DNA of 64,000 nucleotides from assembly GCF_050948175.1 (NCBI RefSeq), contig NW_027490091.1, forward strand, positions 4,402,001-4,466,000. Direction: 5' to 3'. A program made the translations under genes and the position numbers. Below are positions 13,201 to 28,329 of the stretch, in pieces (position 1 is the first letter of the stretch; each line of letters starts with the position of its first letter). Source of the DNA: Xylocopa sonorina (taxonomy: Eukaryota > Arthropoda > Insecta > Hymenoptera > Apidae). The notes beneath the pieces were generated by a model. The model was not told the DNA's origin. It did no database searches and saw only the letters and a list, made by a program, of their open reading frames with translations.

Positions 13201-15828
13201 CGACACTTCCTTGCTAGGAAATATCGTTTACAGATATCTACGTATCGTAGCAATAGAGTTCTAATGCATCTCAAAACGCGATGTCGCATCTCATTTCTAT
13301 GCTTCATGTTAAGATATAATACTCACTGCGAAGTGTCATGTTAACCTCGCATACACTTCAAATGAATGTAATTGAGACACTTCCTTGCTAGGAAATAGCG
13401 TTTGCAGATTGCTTCGTATCGAAGCAATAGATTTCTAAAGCTTCTCAAAACGCGATGTCGCATCTCATTTCTATGCTTCATGTTAAAATATAATATTCAT
13501 TGCGAAGTGTCATGTATACCTCGTACTCACTTCAAAATAATGTAAATGCGACACTTCCTTGCCACGAAATAGCGTTTGCAGATGTCTTCGTATCGAAGCA
13601 ATAATGTTCTAATGCATCTTAAATCGCGATATCGCATCTCATTTCTATGTTTCATGATAAGACATAATATTTATTGGGCAGTGTTATGTATACCTCGTAT
13701 TCACTTGAAAAGAATGTAAATACGACACTTCCTTGCTAGGAAGTAGCATTTGCAGATCTCTACGTACCGAAGCAATAAAATTGTAATGCTTCTTATATTT
13801 TCATATCGCATCACATATCTACGTTTCATGATAAGACATAATATTCATTGCGAAGTGTCATGTATACCTCGCATTCCTTTCAAAAGAATGTAAATGGGAC
13901 ACTTCCTTGCTAGGAAGTAGCGTTTGCAGGTGTCTACGTATCGAAGCAATAGGGATCTAATGCTTCTTAAATCGCCATATCGCTTCTCATTTCTATGTTT
14001 CATTATAATATATGATATTCATTGCGAAGTGTCATGTATACCTCGCATACACATAAAATGAATGTAAATGCGACACTTCGTTGCTAGGAAATAGCGTTTT
14101 CAGATGTCTCCGTATCGAAGCAATAGACATGTAATGCTTCATAAATCGCCATATCGCATCTCATTTCTATGCTTCATGATAAGATATAATATTCATTGCG
14201 AAGTGTCATGTATACCTCGTATTCCTTTCAAAACAATGTAAATGCGACACGTCCTTGCTAGGAAGTAGCGTTTGCAGATGTCTACGTATCGAAGCAATAG
14301 AGTTCTAACGCTTGCTAATTCGCGATATCGCATCTCATATATATGCCTCATGATAATATATAATATTCATTGCGAAGTTTCATGTATACCTCACGTACAA
14401 TTCAAACGAATGTGAATGCAACAGTTCCTTGCTGGGAAATAGTGTTTGCAGATGTCTACGTATCGGAGCAATAGAGTTCTAATGCTTCATAAATCGTCAT
14501 ATCGCATCGCATTTCTATGTTTCATGATAAGACATAATATTCATTGCGAAGTGTAATGTATACCTCGATTTCACTTCACAAGAATGTAAACGCGACACTT
14601 CCTTGCTAGGAAGTAGCGTTTGCAGATGTCTACGTATCGAAGCAATAGAGTTCTAATGCTTCTTAAATCGCGATGTCGCACCTCATTTCTATGTTTCATG
14701 ATAAGATATAATATTCATTGTGTAGTGTTATGTTTATATCTTCTATACTTCCAATGAATGTAAATGCGACACTTCCTTGCTAGGAACTAGCGTTTGCAGA
14801 TGTCTGCGTATCGTGGCAGAAGAGTTCTAATGCTTCTCAAAACGCGATATCGCATCTCATTTCTATGTTTCATGACAATATATAATATTCATTGCGAAGT
14901 GTCATGTATACCTCACGTACAATTCAAACGAATGTGAATGCGACAGTTCCTTGCTGGGAAGTAGTGTTTGCAGATGTCTACGTATCGAAGCAATAGAGTT
15001 GTAATGCTTCTTAAATCGTCATATCGCATCTCATTTCTATGTTTCATGATAAGATATAATATTCATTGTGCAGTGTTATGTGTATCTCGTCTATACTTCA
15101 AATGGATGTAAATGCGACACTTCCTTGCTAGGAAATAGCGTTTGCAGATATCTATGTATCGTGGCATTAGAGTTCTAATGCTTCTCAAAACGCGATATCG
15201 CATCTCATTTCTATGTTTCATGATAAGATATAATATTCACAGTGCAGTGATATGTATACCTCGTATTTGTTTCAAAAGAATGTAAATGCGACACTTCCTT
15301 GCTAGGAAGTAGCGTTTGCAGATATCTACGTATCGAAGCAATAGTGTTCTAATGCTTCTTAAATCGCGATATCGCATCTCATTTCTATGTTTCATGACAA
15401 TATATAATATTCATTGCGAAGTGTCATGTATACCTCGCATACACTTCAAATGGATGTGAATGCGACAGTTCCTTGCTAGGAAATAGCGTTTGCAGATATC
15501 TACGTATCGTAGCAATAGAGTTCTAATGCTTCTCAAAACGCGATGTCGCTACTCATTACTATGTTTCATTATAATATATAATATTCATTGTGGAGTGTTA
15601 TCTATACCTCGTATTCACTTCAAAAGAATGTAAATGCGACACTTCCTTGCTAGGAAGTAGCGTTTGCAGATGTCTACGCATAGAAGCAATAGAGTTCTAA
15701 ATCTTTCTAATTCGCAATATCGCATCTCATTTCTATGTTTCATGATAAGATATAATATTCATTGCGAAGTTTCACGTATACCTCGTATTCCTTCCAAAAG
15801 AATGTAAATGCGACACATCCTTGCTAGG

Positions 15829-16174
15829 AAGTAGCGTTTGCAGATGTCTACGTATCGAAGCAATAGACTTCTAACGCTTCTCAAAACGCGATATCGCTAC
15901 TCATTACTACGATTCATGATAATATATAATATTCATTGTGGAGTGTTATGTATACCTCGTATTCAGTTCAAAGAATGTAAATGCGACACTTCCATGCTAG
16001 GAAGTAGCGTTTGCAGATGTCTACGTATCGAAGAAATAGACTTCTAACGCTTCTCAAAACGCGATATCGCTACTCATTACTACGATTCATGATAATATAT
16101 AATATTCATTGTGGAGTGTTATGTATACCTCGTATTCAGTTCAAAGAATGTAAATGCGACACTTCCATGCTAGG
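15829..16174 (+). repeat. adjacent near-identical 173-bp monomer pair
   Basis: Two neighbouring monomers, about 15,829-16,001 and 16,002-16,174, are almost identical. They share ACTTCTAACGCTTC, TACTACGATTCATG and a one-base-short spacer (TTCAGTTCAAAGAATG). The visible difference is AAGCAATAG against AAGAAATAG. Neighbouring monomers elsewhere in the array differ at many sites, so this is a very recent single-monomer duplication. Confidence 0.85.
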
Positions 16175-17221
16175 AAGTAGCGTTTGCAGATGTCTACGTA
16201 TCGAAGCAATAGTGTTCTAATGCTTCTTAAATCGCCATATTACATCACATTTCTATGTTTCATGATAAGATATAATATTCATTGTGGAGTGTTATGTTTA
16301 TCTCATCTACACTTCAAATGAATGTAAATGCGACACTTCCTTGCTAGGAAATAGCGTTTGCAGATGTCTGCGTATCGTGGCAGTAGAGTTCTAATGCTTC
16401 TCAAAACGCAATGTCGCATCTCATTTCTATGTTTCATGACAATATATAATATTCATTGCGAAGGGTCGTGTATACCTCGCATACACTTAAAATGAATGTA
16501 AAATGCGACACTTCCTTGCTAGGAAATAGCGTTTGCAGATGTCTACGTATCGAAGCAATAGATTTCTAAAGCTCGCTAACTCGCGATATCGCATCTCATA
16601 TCTATGTTTCATGATAATATATAATATTCATTGCGAAGTTTCATGTATTCCTCGCATACAATTCAAACGAATGTGAAAGCGACAGTTCCTTGCTGGGAAA
16701 TAGTGTTAGCAGATGTCTACGTATCGAAGCAATAGAGTTCTAATGCTTCTTAAATCGTCATATCGCATCTCATTCCTATGTTTCATGATAAGATATAATA
16801 TTCATTGCGAAGTGTCATGTATACCTCGTATTCCTTCCAAAAGAATGTAAATGCGACACATCCCTGCTAGGAAGTAGAGTTTGCAGATGTCTACGTATCG
16901 AACCAATAGATTTCTAACGCTTCTTAAATCGCCATATCGCATCTCATTTCTATGTTTCATGATAAGATATAATATTCATTGTGCAGTGTCATGTATATCT
17001 CGTCTATACTACAAATGAATGTAAATGCGACACTTCCCACCTGGGAAATTTCGTTTGCAGATGTCTACGTATCGTGGCATTGGAGGTCTAATGCTTCTCA
17101 ATACGCGATGTCGCTTCGCATTACTATGTTTCATGATAATATATAATATTCATTGCCAAGTGTCATGTATACCTCGTATTCCTTACAAAAGAATGTAAAT
17201 GCGACACTTCCTTGCTAGGAA

Positions 17222-19831
17222 GTAGCGTTTGCAGATGTCTACGTATCGAAGAAATAGAGTTCTAATGCTTCTCAAAACGCGATATCGCTACTCATTACTA
17301 CGATTCATGATAACATATAATATTCATTGTGGAGTGTTATGTATACCTCGTATTCACTTCAGAAGAATGTAAATGCGACACTTCCATGCTAGGAAGTAGC
17401 GTTTGCAGATGTCTACGTATCGAAGCAATAGTGTTCTAATGCTTCTTAAATCGCCATATTATATCACATTTCTATGTTTCATGATAAGATATAATATTCA
17501 TTGTGGAGTGTTATGTATACCTCGTATTCGTTTCAAAAGAATGTAAATGCGACACGTCCTTGCTAGGAAGTAGCGTTTGCAGATGTCTACGTATCGAAGC
17601 AATAGTGTTCTAGTGATTCTTAAATCGCGATATCGCATCTCATTTCTATGTTTCATGACAATATATAATATTCATTGCGAAGGGTCTTGTGTACCTCGCA
17701 TACACTTAAAATGAATGTAAATGGCACACTGCCTTGCTAGGAAATAGCGTTTGCAAATGTCTACGTATCGAAGCAATAGATTTCTAACGCTTGCTAATTC
17801 GCGATATCGCATCTCATATCTATGTTTCATGATAATATATAATATTCATTGCGAAGTTTCATGTATACCTCGCATATAATTCCGACGAATGTGAATGCAA
17901 CAGTTCCTTGCTAGGAAATAGTGTTTGCAGATGTCTACGTATCGGAGCAATAGAGTTCTAATGCTTCATAAATCGTCATATCGCATCGCATTTCTATGTT
18001 TCATGATAAGATATAATATTCATTGCGAAGTGTCACGTATACCTCGTATTCCTTTCAAAAGGATGTAAATGCGACACTTCCTTGCTAGGAAGTAGCGTTT
18101 GCAGATGTCTACGTATCGAACCAATAGAGTTCTAATGCTTCTTAAATCGCGATATCGCACGTCATTTCTATGTTTCATGATAAGATATAATATTCATTGT
18201 GTAGTGTTATGTTTATCTCATCTATACTTCAAATGAATGTAAATGCGACACTTCCTTGCTAGGAAAGAGCGTTTGCAGATGTCTGCGTATCGTGGCAGTA
18301 GAGTTCTAATGCTTCTTAAATCGTCACATTGCATCTTATATCTACGTTTCCTGTTAAGATAGAATATTCATTGCGAAGTGTCTTGTATACCTCGTATTCC
18401 TTTCAAAAGAATGTAAATGCGACACTTCGTTGCTAGGAAGTAGCGTTTGCAGATGTCTACGTATCGAAGCAATAGAGTTCTAAACCTTCTTAAATCGCGA
18501 TATCGCATCTCATTTCTATGTTTCATGATAAGATATAATATTCATTGTGCAGTGTTATGAATACCTCGTATTCACTTCAAAAGAATGTAAATGCGACACT
18601 TCCTTGCTAGGAAATAGCGTTTGCAGATGTCTAGGTATCGAAGCAATAGAGTTCTAATGCTTCTTAAATCGTCATATAGCATCTTATATCTACGTTTCCT
18701 GATAAGATAGAATATTCATTGCGAAGTGTCTTGTATACCTCGTATTCCTTTCAAAAGAATGTAAATGCGACACTTCGTTGCTAAGAAGTAGCGTTTGCAG
18801 ATGTCTACGTATCGAAGCAATAGTGTTCTAATGCTTCTTAAATCGCCATATCGCTACTCATTACTATGTTTCATGATAACATATAATATTCATTGTGGAG
18901 TGTTATGTATACCTCGTATTCACTTCAAAAGAATGTAAATGCGACACTTCCTTGCTAGGAAATAGCGTTTGCAGATGTCTAGGTATCGAAGCAATAGATT
19001 TCTAAAGCTTGCTAGTTCGCGATATCGCATCTCATATCTGTGTTTCATGATAATATATAATATTCATTGTGGAGTGTTATGTATACCTCGTATTCACTTC
19101 AAAAGAATGTGAATGCGACAGTTCCTTACTAGGAAATAGTGTTTGCAGATGTCTACGTATCGAAGCAATAGGGATCTAATGCTTCTTAAATCGCCATATC
19201 GCTTCTCATTTCTATGTTTCATGACAATATATAATATTCACTGCGAAGTGTCATGTCTACCTCGCATACACTTCAAATGAATGTAAATGCGACACTTCCT
19301 TGATAGGAAGTAGCGATAGCAGATGTCTACGTATCGAAGCAATAGACATCTAATGCTTCATAAACCGCCATATCGCATCTCATTTCTATGTTTCATGATA
19401 AGATATAATATTCATTGCGAAGTGATATGTATACCTAGTATTCACTTCAAAAGAGTGTAAATGCGACACTTCCTTGCTAGGAAATAGCGTTTGCAGATGT
19501 CTGCGCATCGAAGCAGTGGAGTTCTGATGCTTCTTAAATCGTCATACCGCATCTCATTTCTATGTTTCATGATAAGATCTAATATTCATTGCGAAGTGAT
19601 ATGTATACCTAGTATTCACTTCAAAAGAATGTAAATGCGACACTTCCTCGCCAGGAAATAGCGTTTGCAGATGTCTACGTATCGAAGCAATTGGGATCTA
19701 ATGCTTCTTAAATCGCCATATCGCTCCTCATTTCTATGTTTCATGATAATATATAATATTCACTGCGATGTGTCATGCATACATCGCATACACTTAAAAT
19801 GAATGTAAATGCGACACTTCCTTGCTAGGAA
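17222..19831 (+). repeat. 2,610-bp higher-order unit, copy 1
   Basis: Fifteen monomers (15 x 174 = 2,610 bp) are repeated directly in the next 2,610 bases. Matching private variants were checked at many points: TTCAGAAGAATG (17,365 and 19,975), AGGAAAGAGCG (18,261 and 20,871), GGATGTAAATGCG (18,060 and 20,670) and GCATCGAAGCAGTGGAG (19,505 and 22,115). No difference was seen in the lines compared. This implies a very recent unequal exchange or, alternatively, an assembly duplication. Confidence 0.92.
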
Positions 19832-22441
19832 ATAGCGTTTGCAGATGTCTACGTATCGAAGAAATAGAGTTCTAATGCTTCTCAAAACGCGATATCGCTA
19901 CTCATTACTACGATTCATGATAACATATAATATTCATTGTGGAGTGTTATGTATACCTCGTATTCACTTCAGAAGAATGTAAATGCGACACTTCCATGCT
20001 AGGAAGTAGCGTTTGCAGATGTCTACGTATCGAAGCAATAGTGTTCTAATGCTTCTTAAATCGCCATATTATATCACATTTCTATGTTTCATGATAAGAT
20101 ATAATATTCATTGTGGAGTGTTATGTATACCTCGTATTCGTTTCAAAAGAATGTAAATGCGACACGTCCTTGCTAGGAAGTAGCGTTTGCAGATGTCTAC
20201 GTATCGAAGCAATAGTGTTCTAGTGATTCTTAAATCGCGATATCGCATCTCATTTCTATGTTTCATGACAATATATAATATTCATTGCGAAGGGTCTTGT
20301 GTACCTCGCATACACTTAAAATGAATGTAAATGGCACACTGCCTTGCTAGGAAATAGCGTTTGCAAATGTCTACGTATCGAAGCAATAGATTTCTAACGC
20401 TTGCTAATTCGCGATATCGCATCTCATATCTATGTTTCATGATAATATATAATATTCATTGCGAAGTTTCATGTATACCTCGCATATAATTCCGACGAAT
20501 GTGAATGCAACAGTTCCTTGCTAGGAAATAGTGTTTGCAGATGTCTACGTATCGGAGCAATAGAGTTCTAATGCTTCATAAATCGTCATATCGCATCGCA
20601 TTTCTATGTTTCATGATAAGATATAATATTCATTGCGAAGTGTCACGTATACCTCGTATTCCTTTCAAAAGGATGTAAATGCGACACTTCCTTGCTAGGA
20701 AGTAGCGTTTGCAGATGTCTACGTATCGAACCAATAGAGTTCTAATGCTTCTTAAATCGCGATATCGCACGTCATTTCTATGTTTCATGATAAGATATAA
20801 TATTCATTGTGTAGTGTTATGTTTATCTCATCTATACTTCAAATGAATGTAAATGCGACACTTCCTTGCTAGGAAAGAGCGTTTGCAGATGTCTGCGTAT
20901 CGTGGCAGTAGAGTTCTAATGCTTCTTAAATCGTCACATTGCATCTTATATCTACGTTTCCTGTTAAGATAGAATATTCATTGCGAAGTGTCTTGTATAC
21001 CTCGTATTCCTTTCAAAAGAATGTAAATGCGACACTTCGTTGCTAGGAAGTAGCGTTTGCAGATGTCTACGTATCGAAGCAATAGAGTTCTAAACCTTCT
21101 TAAATCGCGATATCGCATCTCATTTCTATGTTTCATGATAAGATATAATATTCATTGTGCAGTGTTATGAATACCTCGTATTCACTTCAAAAGAATGTAA
21201 ATGCGACACTTCCTTGCTAGGAAATAGCGTTTGCAGATGTCTAGGTATCGAAGCAATAGAGTTCTAATGCTTCTTAAATCGTCATATAGCATCTTATATC
21301 TACGTTTCCTGATAAGATAGAATATTCATTGCGAAGTGTCTTGTATACCTCGTATTCCTTTCAAAAGAATGTAAATGCGACACTTCGTTGCTAAGAAGTA
21401 GCGTTTGCAGATGTCTACGTATCGAAGCAATAGTGTTCTAATGCTTCTTAAATCGCCATATCGCTACTCATTACTATGTTTCATGATAACATATAATATT
21501 CATTGTGGAGTGTTATGTATACCTCGTATTCACTTCAAAAGAATGTAAATGCGACACTTCCTTGCTAGGAAATAGCGTTTGCAGATGTCTAGGTATCGAA
21601 GCAATAGATTTCTAAAGCTTGCTAGTTCGCGATATCGCATCTCATATCTGTGTTTCATGATAATATATAATATTCATTGTGGAGTGTTATGTATACCTCG
21701 TATTCACTTCAAAAGAATGTGAATGCGACAGTTCCTTACTAGGAAATAGTGTTTGCAGATGTCTACGTATCGAAGCAATAGGGATCTAATGCTTCTTAAA
21801 TCGCCATATCGCTTCTCATTTCTATGTTTCATGACAATATATAATATTCACTGCGAAGTGTCATGTCTACCTCGCATACACTTCAAATGAATGTAAATGC
21901 GACACTTCCTTGATAGGAAGTAGCGATAGCAGATGTCTACGTATCGAAGCAATAGACATCTAATGCTTCATAAACCGCCATATCGCATCTCATTTCTATG
22001 TTTCATGATAAGATATAATATTCATTGCGAAGTGATATGTATACCTAGTATTCACTTCAAAAGAGTGTAAATGCGACACTTCCTTGCTAGGAAATAGCGT
22101 TTGCAGATGTCTGCGCATCGAAGCAGTGGAGTTCTGATGCTTCTTAAATCGTCATACCGCATCTCATTTCTATGTTTCATGATAAGATCTAATATTCATT
22201 GCGAAGTGATATGTATACCTAGTATTCACTTCAAAAGAATGTAAATGCGACACTTCCTCGCCAGGAAATAGCGTTTGCAGATGTCTACGTATCGAAGCAA
22301 TTGGGATCTAATGCTTCTTAAATCGCCATATCGCTCCTCATTTCTATGTTTCATGATAATATATAATATTCACTGCGATGTGTCATGCATACATCGCATA
22401 CACTTAAAATGAATGTAAATGCGACACTTCCTTGCTAGGAA
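19832..22441 (+). repeat. 2,610-bp higher-order unit, copy 2
   Basis: Direct tandem second copy of the 15-monomer unit. Identity continues to about 22,470, where GAAATAGAG in copy 1 is replaced by GCTCTAGAC, so that is the right edge of the exchange. The first few bases (AATAGCG against AGTAGCG at 17,221) mark the left edge. Confidence 0.92.
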
Positions 22442-23034
22442 ATAGCGTTTGCAGATGTCTACGTATCGAAGCTCTAGACATCTAATGCTTCGTAAATCGC
22501 CATATCGAACTTCATTTCTATGTTTCATAATAAGATATAATATTCATTGTGGAGTGTTATGTATACCTCGTATTCACTTCAAAAGAATGTAAACGCGACA
22601 CTTCTTTGCCAGGAAATAGCGTTTGCAGACGTCTACGTATCGTACCATTAGTGTTCTAATGCTTCTCAAAACGCGATATCGCTACTCATTACCATGTTTC
22701 ATTATAATATATAATATTCATTGCGAATTGTTATGTATACCTCGTATTCACTTCAAAAGTATGTAAATGCGACACTTCCTTGCTAGGAAATAGCGTTTGC
22801 AGATGTCTACGTATCGAAGCAAGTGTGTTCTAATGCTTCTTAGATCACGATATCGCATCTCTTATCTATGTTTCATGGTAATATATAATATTCACAGCGA
22901 AGTGTCATGTATACCTCACATACAATTCAAACGAATGTGAATGCGACAGTTTCTTGCTGGGAAGTAGTGTTTGCAGATGTCTACGTATCGAAGCAATAGA
23001 GTTGTAATGCTTCTTAAATCGTCATATCGCATCT
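22339..23034 (+). repeat. 696-bp (4-mer) unit, copy 1
   Basis: Four monomers are repeated at an offset of 696 bases (4 x 174). Diagnostic variants include CACTGCGATGTGTCATGC, GAAGCTCTAGACATC, CATATCGAACTTC and GAAGCAAGTGTGTTC. The unit starts within the last monomer of the 2,610-bp unit, so the two amplifications overlap. Confidence 0.9.
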
Positions 23035-23750
23035 CATTTCTATGTTTCATGATAATATATAATATTCACTGCGATGTGTCATGCATACATCGCATACACT
23101 TAAAATGAATGTAAATGCGACACTTCCTTGCTAGGAAATAGCGTTTGCAGATGTCTACGTATCGAAGCTCTAGACATCTAATGCTTCGTAAATCGCCATA
23201 TCGAACTTCATTTCTATGTTTCATAATAAGATATAATATTCATTGTGGAGTGTTATGTATACCTCGTATTCACTTCAAAAGAATGTAAACGCGACACTTC
23301 TTTGCCAGGAAATAGCGTTTGCAGACGTCTACGTATCGTACCATTAGTGTTCTAATGCTTCTCAAAACGCGATATCGCTACTCATTACCATGTTTCATTA
23401 TAATATATAATATTCATTGCGAATTGTTATGTATACCTCGTATTCACTTCAAAAGTATGTAAATGCGACACTTCCTTGCTAGGAAATAGCGTTTGCAGAT
23501 GTCTACGTATCGAAGCAAGTGTGTTCTAATGCTTCTTAGATCACGATATCGCATCTCTTATCTATGTTTCATGGTAATATATAATATTCACAGCGAAGTG
23601 TCATGTATACCTCACATACAATTCAAACGAATGTGAATGCGACAGTTTCTTGCTGGGAAGTAGTGTTTGCAGATGTCTACGTATCGAAGCAATAGAGTTG
23701 TAATGCTTCTTAAATCGTCATATCGCATCTCATTTCTATGTTTCATGATA
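23035..23750 (+). repeat. 696-bp (4-mer) unit, copy 2
   Basis: Second copy of the four-monomer unit, carrying the same diagnostic variants. It ends near 23,750 where GATAATATAT is replaced by GATAAGATAT. After this the array resembles the region at about 15,050-15,500 (GTGTATCTCGTCTATAC, then TCACAGTGCAGTG). Confidence 0.88.
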
Positions 23751-25389
23751 AGATATAATATTCATTGTGCAGTGTTATGTGTATCTCGTCTATACTTCAA
23801 ATGGTTGTAAATGCGACACTTCCTTGCTAGGAAATAGCGTTTGCAGATATCTATGTATCGTGGCATTAGAGTTCTAATGCTTCTCAAAACGCGATATCGC
23901 ATCTCATTTCTATGTTTCATGATAAGATATAATATTCACAGTGCAGTGTTATGTATACCTCGTATTTTTTTCAAAAGAATGTAAATGCGACACATCCTTG
24001 CTAGGAAGTAGCGTTTGCAGATATCTACGTATCGAAGCAATAGTGTTCTAATGCTTCTTAAATCGCGATATCGCATCTCATTTCTATGTTTCATGATAAG
24101 ATATAATATTCATTGCGAAGTGTCACGTATACCTCGTATTCCTTCCAAAAGAATGTAAATGCGACACATCCTTGCTAGGAAGTAGCGTTTGCAGATGTCT
24201 ACGTATCGAACCAATAGATTTCTAATGCTTCTTAAATCGCCACATCGCATCTCATTTCTACGTTTCATGATAAGATATAATATTCATTGTGTAGTGTTAT
24301 GTTTATCTCATCTATACTTCAAATGAATGTAAATGCGACACTTCCTTGCTAGGAAATAGCGTTTGCAGATGTCTGCGTATCGTGGCAGTAGAGTTCTAAT
24401 GCTTCTCAAGACGCGATATCGCATCTCATTTCTATGTTTCATGACAATATATAATATTCATTGCCAAGTGTCATGTATACCTCGTATTCCTTACAAAAGA
24501 ATGTAAATGCGACACTTCCTTGCTAGGAAGTAGCGTTTGCAGATGTCTACGTATCGAAGCAATAGACTTCTAATGCTTCTCAAAACGCGATATCGCTACT
24601 CATTACTACGATTCATGATAATATATAATATTCATTGTGGAGTGTTATGTATACCTCGTATTCAGTTCAAAAGAATGTAAATGCGACACTTCCATGCTAG
24701 GAAGTAGCGTTTGCAGATGTCTACGTATCGAAGCAATAGTGTTCTAATGCTTCTTAAATCGCCATATTACATCACATTTCTATGTTTCATGATAAGATAT
24801 AATATTCATTGCGAAGTGTCATGTATACCTCGTATTCCTTTCAAAAGAATGTAAATGCGACACTTCCTTGCTAGGAAGTAGCGTTTGCAGATATCTACGT
24901 ATCGAAGCAATTGTGTTCTAATTCTTCTTAAATCGCGATATCGCATCTCATTTCTATGTTTCATGACAATATATAATATTCATTGCGAAGGGTCATGTGT
25001 ACCTCGCATACACTTAAAATGAATGTAAATGCGACACTGCCTTGCTAGGAAATAGCGTTTGCAAATGTCTACGTATCGAAGCAATAGATTTCTAACGCTT
25101 GCTAATTCGCGATATCGCATCTCATATCTATGTTTCATGATAATATATAATATTCATTGCGAAGTTTCATGTGTACCTCGCATACAATTTAAACGAATGT
25201 GAATGCGACAGTTCCTTGCTAGGAAACAGTGATTGCCGATGTGTACGTATCGAAGCAACGGAGTTCTAATGCTTCTTAAATCGCGATATCGCATCTCATT
25301 TCTATGTTTCATGATAAGATATAATATTCATTGTGCAGTGTTATGCTTACCTCGTATTCACTTCAAAAGAATGTAAATGCGAAACTTCC

Positions 25390-28230
25390 TTGCTAGGAAG
25401 TAGCGTTTGCAGATGTCTGCGTATCGAACCAATAGATTTCTAATGCTTCTTAAATCGCCATATCGCATCTCATTTCTATGTTTCATGATAAGATATAATA
25501 TTCATTGTGCAGTGTCATGTATATCTCGTCTATACTACAAATGAATGTAAATGCGACACTTCCCACCTGGGAAATTTAGTTTGCAGATGTCTACGTATCG
25601 TGGCATTGGAGGTCTAATGCTTCTCAATACGCGATATCGCTTCGCATTACTATGTTTCATGATAATATATAATATTCATTGCCAAGTGTCATGTATACCT
25701 CGTATTCCTTACAAAAGAATGTAAATGCGACACTTCCTTGCTAGGAAGTAGCGTTTGCAGATGTCTACGTATCGAAGCAATAGAGTTCTAATGCTTCTCA
25801 AAACGCGATATCGCTACTCATTACTACGATTCATGATAACATATAATATTCATTGTGGAGTGTTATGTATACCTCGTATTCACTTCAGAAGAATGTAAAT
25901 GCGACACTTCCATGCTAGGAAGTAGCGTTTGCAGATGTCTACGTATCGAAGCAATAGTGTTCTAATGCTTCTTAAATCGCCATATTATATCACATTTCTA
26001 TGTTTCATGATAAGATATAATATTCATTGTGGAGTGTTATGTATACCTCGTATTCACTTCAAAAGAATGTAAATGCGACACTTCCTTGCTAGGAAATAGC
26101 GTTTGCAGATGTCTACGTATCGAAGCAATAGTGTTCTAGTGATTCTTAAATCGCGATATCGCATCTCATTTCTATGTTTCATGACAATATATAATATTCA
26201 TTGCGAAGGGTCATGTATACCTCGCATACACTTAAAATGAATGTAAATGGCACACTGCCTTGCTAGGAAATAGCGTTTGCAAATGTCTACGTATCGAAGC
26301 AATAGATTTCTAACGCTTGCTAATTCGCGATATCGCATCTCATATCTATGTTTCATGATAATATATAATATTCATTGCGAAGTTTCATGTATACCTCGCA
26401 TATAATTCCAACGAATGTGAATGCAACAGTTCCTTGCTAGGAAATAGTGTTTGCAGATGTCTACGTATCGGAGCAATAGAGTTCTAATGCTTCATAAATC
26501 GTCATATCGCACGTCATTTCTATGTTTCATGATAAGATATAATATTCATTGTGTAGTGTTATGTTTATCTCATCTATACTTCAAATGAATGTAAATGCGA
26601 CACTTCCTTGCTAGGAAATAGCGTTTGCAGATGTCTGCGTATCGTGGCAGTAGAGTTCTAATGCTTCTTAAATCGTCATATTGCATCTTATATCTACGTT
26701 TCCTGTTAAGATAGAATATTCATTGCGAAGTGTCTTGTATACCTCGTATTCCTTTCAAAAGAATGTAAATGCGACACTTCGGTGCTAGGAAGTAGCGTTT
26801 GCAGATGTCTACGTATCGAAGCAATAGAGTTCTAAACCTTCTTAAATCGCGATATCGCATCTCATTTCTATGTTTCATGATAAGATATAATATTCATTGT
26901 GCAGTGTTATGAATACCTCGTATTCACTTCAAAAGAATGTAAATGCGACACTTCCTTGCTAGGAAATAGCGTTTGCAGATGTCTAGGTATCGAAGCAATA
27001 GAGTTCTAATGCTTCTTATATCGTCATATAGCATCTTATATCTACGTTTCCTGATAAGATAGAATATTCATTGCGAAGTGTCTTGTATACCTCGTATTCC
27101 TTTCAAAAGAATGTAAATGCGACACTTCGTTGCTAAGAAGTAGCGTTTGCAGATGTCTAGGTATCGAAGCAATGTGTTCTAATGCTTCTTAAATCGCCAT
27201 ATCGCTACTCATTACTATGTTTCATGATAACATATAATATTCATTGTGGAGTGTTATGTATACCTCGTATTCACTTCAAAAGAATGTAAATGCGACACTT
27301 CCTCGCTAGGAAATAGCGTTTGCAGATGTCTAGGTATCGAAGCAATGGATTTCTAAAGCTTGCTAGTTCGCGATATCGCATCTCATATCTGTGTTTCATG
27401 ATAATATATAATATTCATTGTGGAGTGTTATGTATACCTCGTATTCACTTCAAAAGAATGTGAATGCGACAGTTCCTTACTAGGAAATAGTGTTTGCAGA
27501 TGTCTACGTATCGAAGCAATAGGGATCTAATGCTTCTTAAATCGCCATATCGCTCCTCATTTCTATGTTTCATGACAATATATAATTATCACTGAGAAGT
27601 GTCATGTATACCTCGCATACACTTCAAATGAATGTAAATGCGACACGTCCTTGATAGGAAGTAGCGATGGCAGATGTCTACGTATCGAAGCAATAGACAT
27701 CTAATGCTTCATAAATCGCCATATCGCATCTCATTTCTATGTTTCATGATAAGATATAATATTCATTGCGAAGTGATATGTATACGTCGTATTCACTTCA
27801 AAAGAGTGTAAATGCGACACTTCCTTGCTAGGAAATAGCGTTTGCAGATGTCTGCGCATCGAAGCAGTGGAGTTCTGATGCTTCTTAAATCGTCATACCG
27901 CATCTCATTTCTAAGTTTCATGATAAGATACAATATTCATTGCGAAGTGATATGTATACCTAGTATTCACTTCAAAAGAATGTAAATGCGACACTTCCTC
28001 GCCAGGAAATAGCGTTTCCAGATGTCTACGTATCGAAGCAATTGGGATCTAATGCTTCTTAAATCGCCATATCGATCCTCATTTCTATGTTTCATGATAA
28101 TATATAATATTTACTGCGATGTGTCATGCATACATTGCATACACTTAAAATGAATGTAAATGCGACACTTCCTTGCTAGGAAATAGCGTTTGCAGATGTC
28201 TACGTATCGAAGCAATAGACATCTAATGCT
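25390..28230 (+). repeat. diverged third copy of the 2.6-kb unit, one monomer shorter
   Basis: This segment follows the order of variants seen from about 16,865 to 19,850. Examples are CTTCCCACCTGGGAAATTT at 25,559 (17,034 in copy 1; offset about 8,525, or 49 monomers), then the ACTACGATTCATG, TATATCACATTTC and GGCACACTGCC monomers in order. One monomer present in copies 1 and 2 (18,020-18,160) is missing at about 26,495, where ATAAATCGTCATATCGC joins directly to ACGTCATTTC. Scattered substitutions show it is older than the copy 1/copy 2 split. Confidence 0.85.
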
Positions 28231-28329
28231 TCATAAATCGCCATATCGCATCTCATCTCTATGTTTCATGATAAGATATAATATTCATTGTGAAGTGTCA
28301 CGTATACCTCGTATTCCTTTCAAAAGAAT

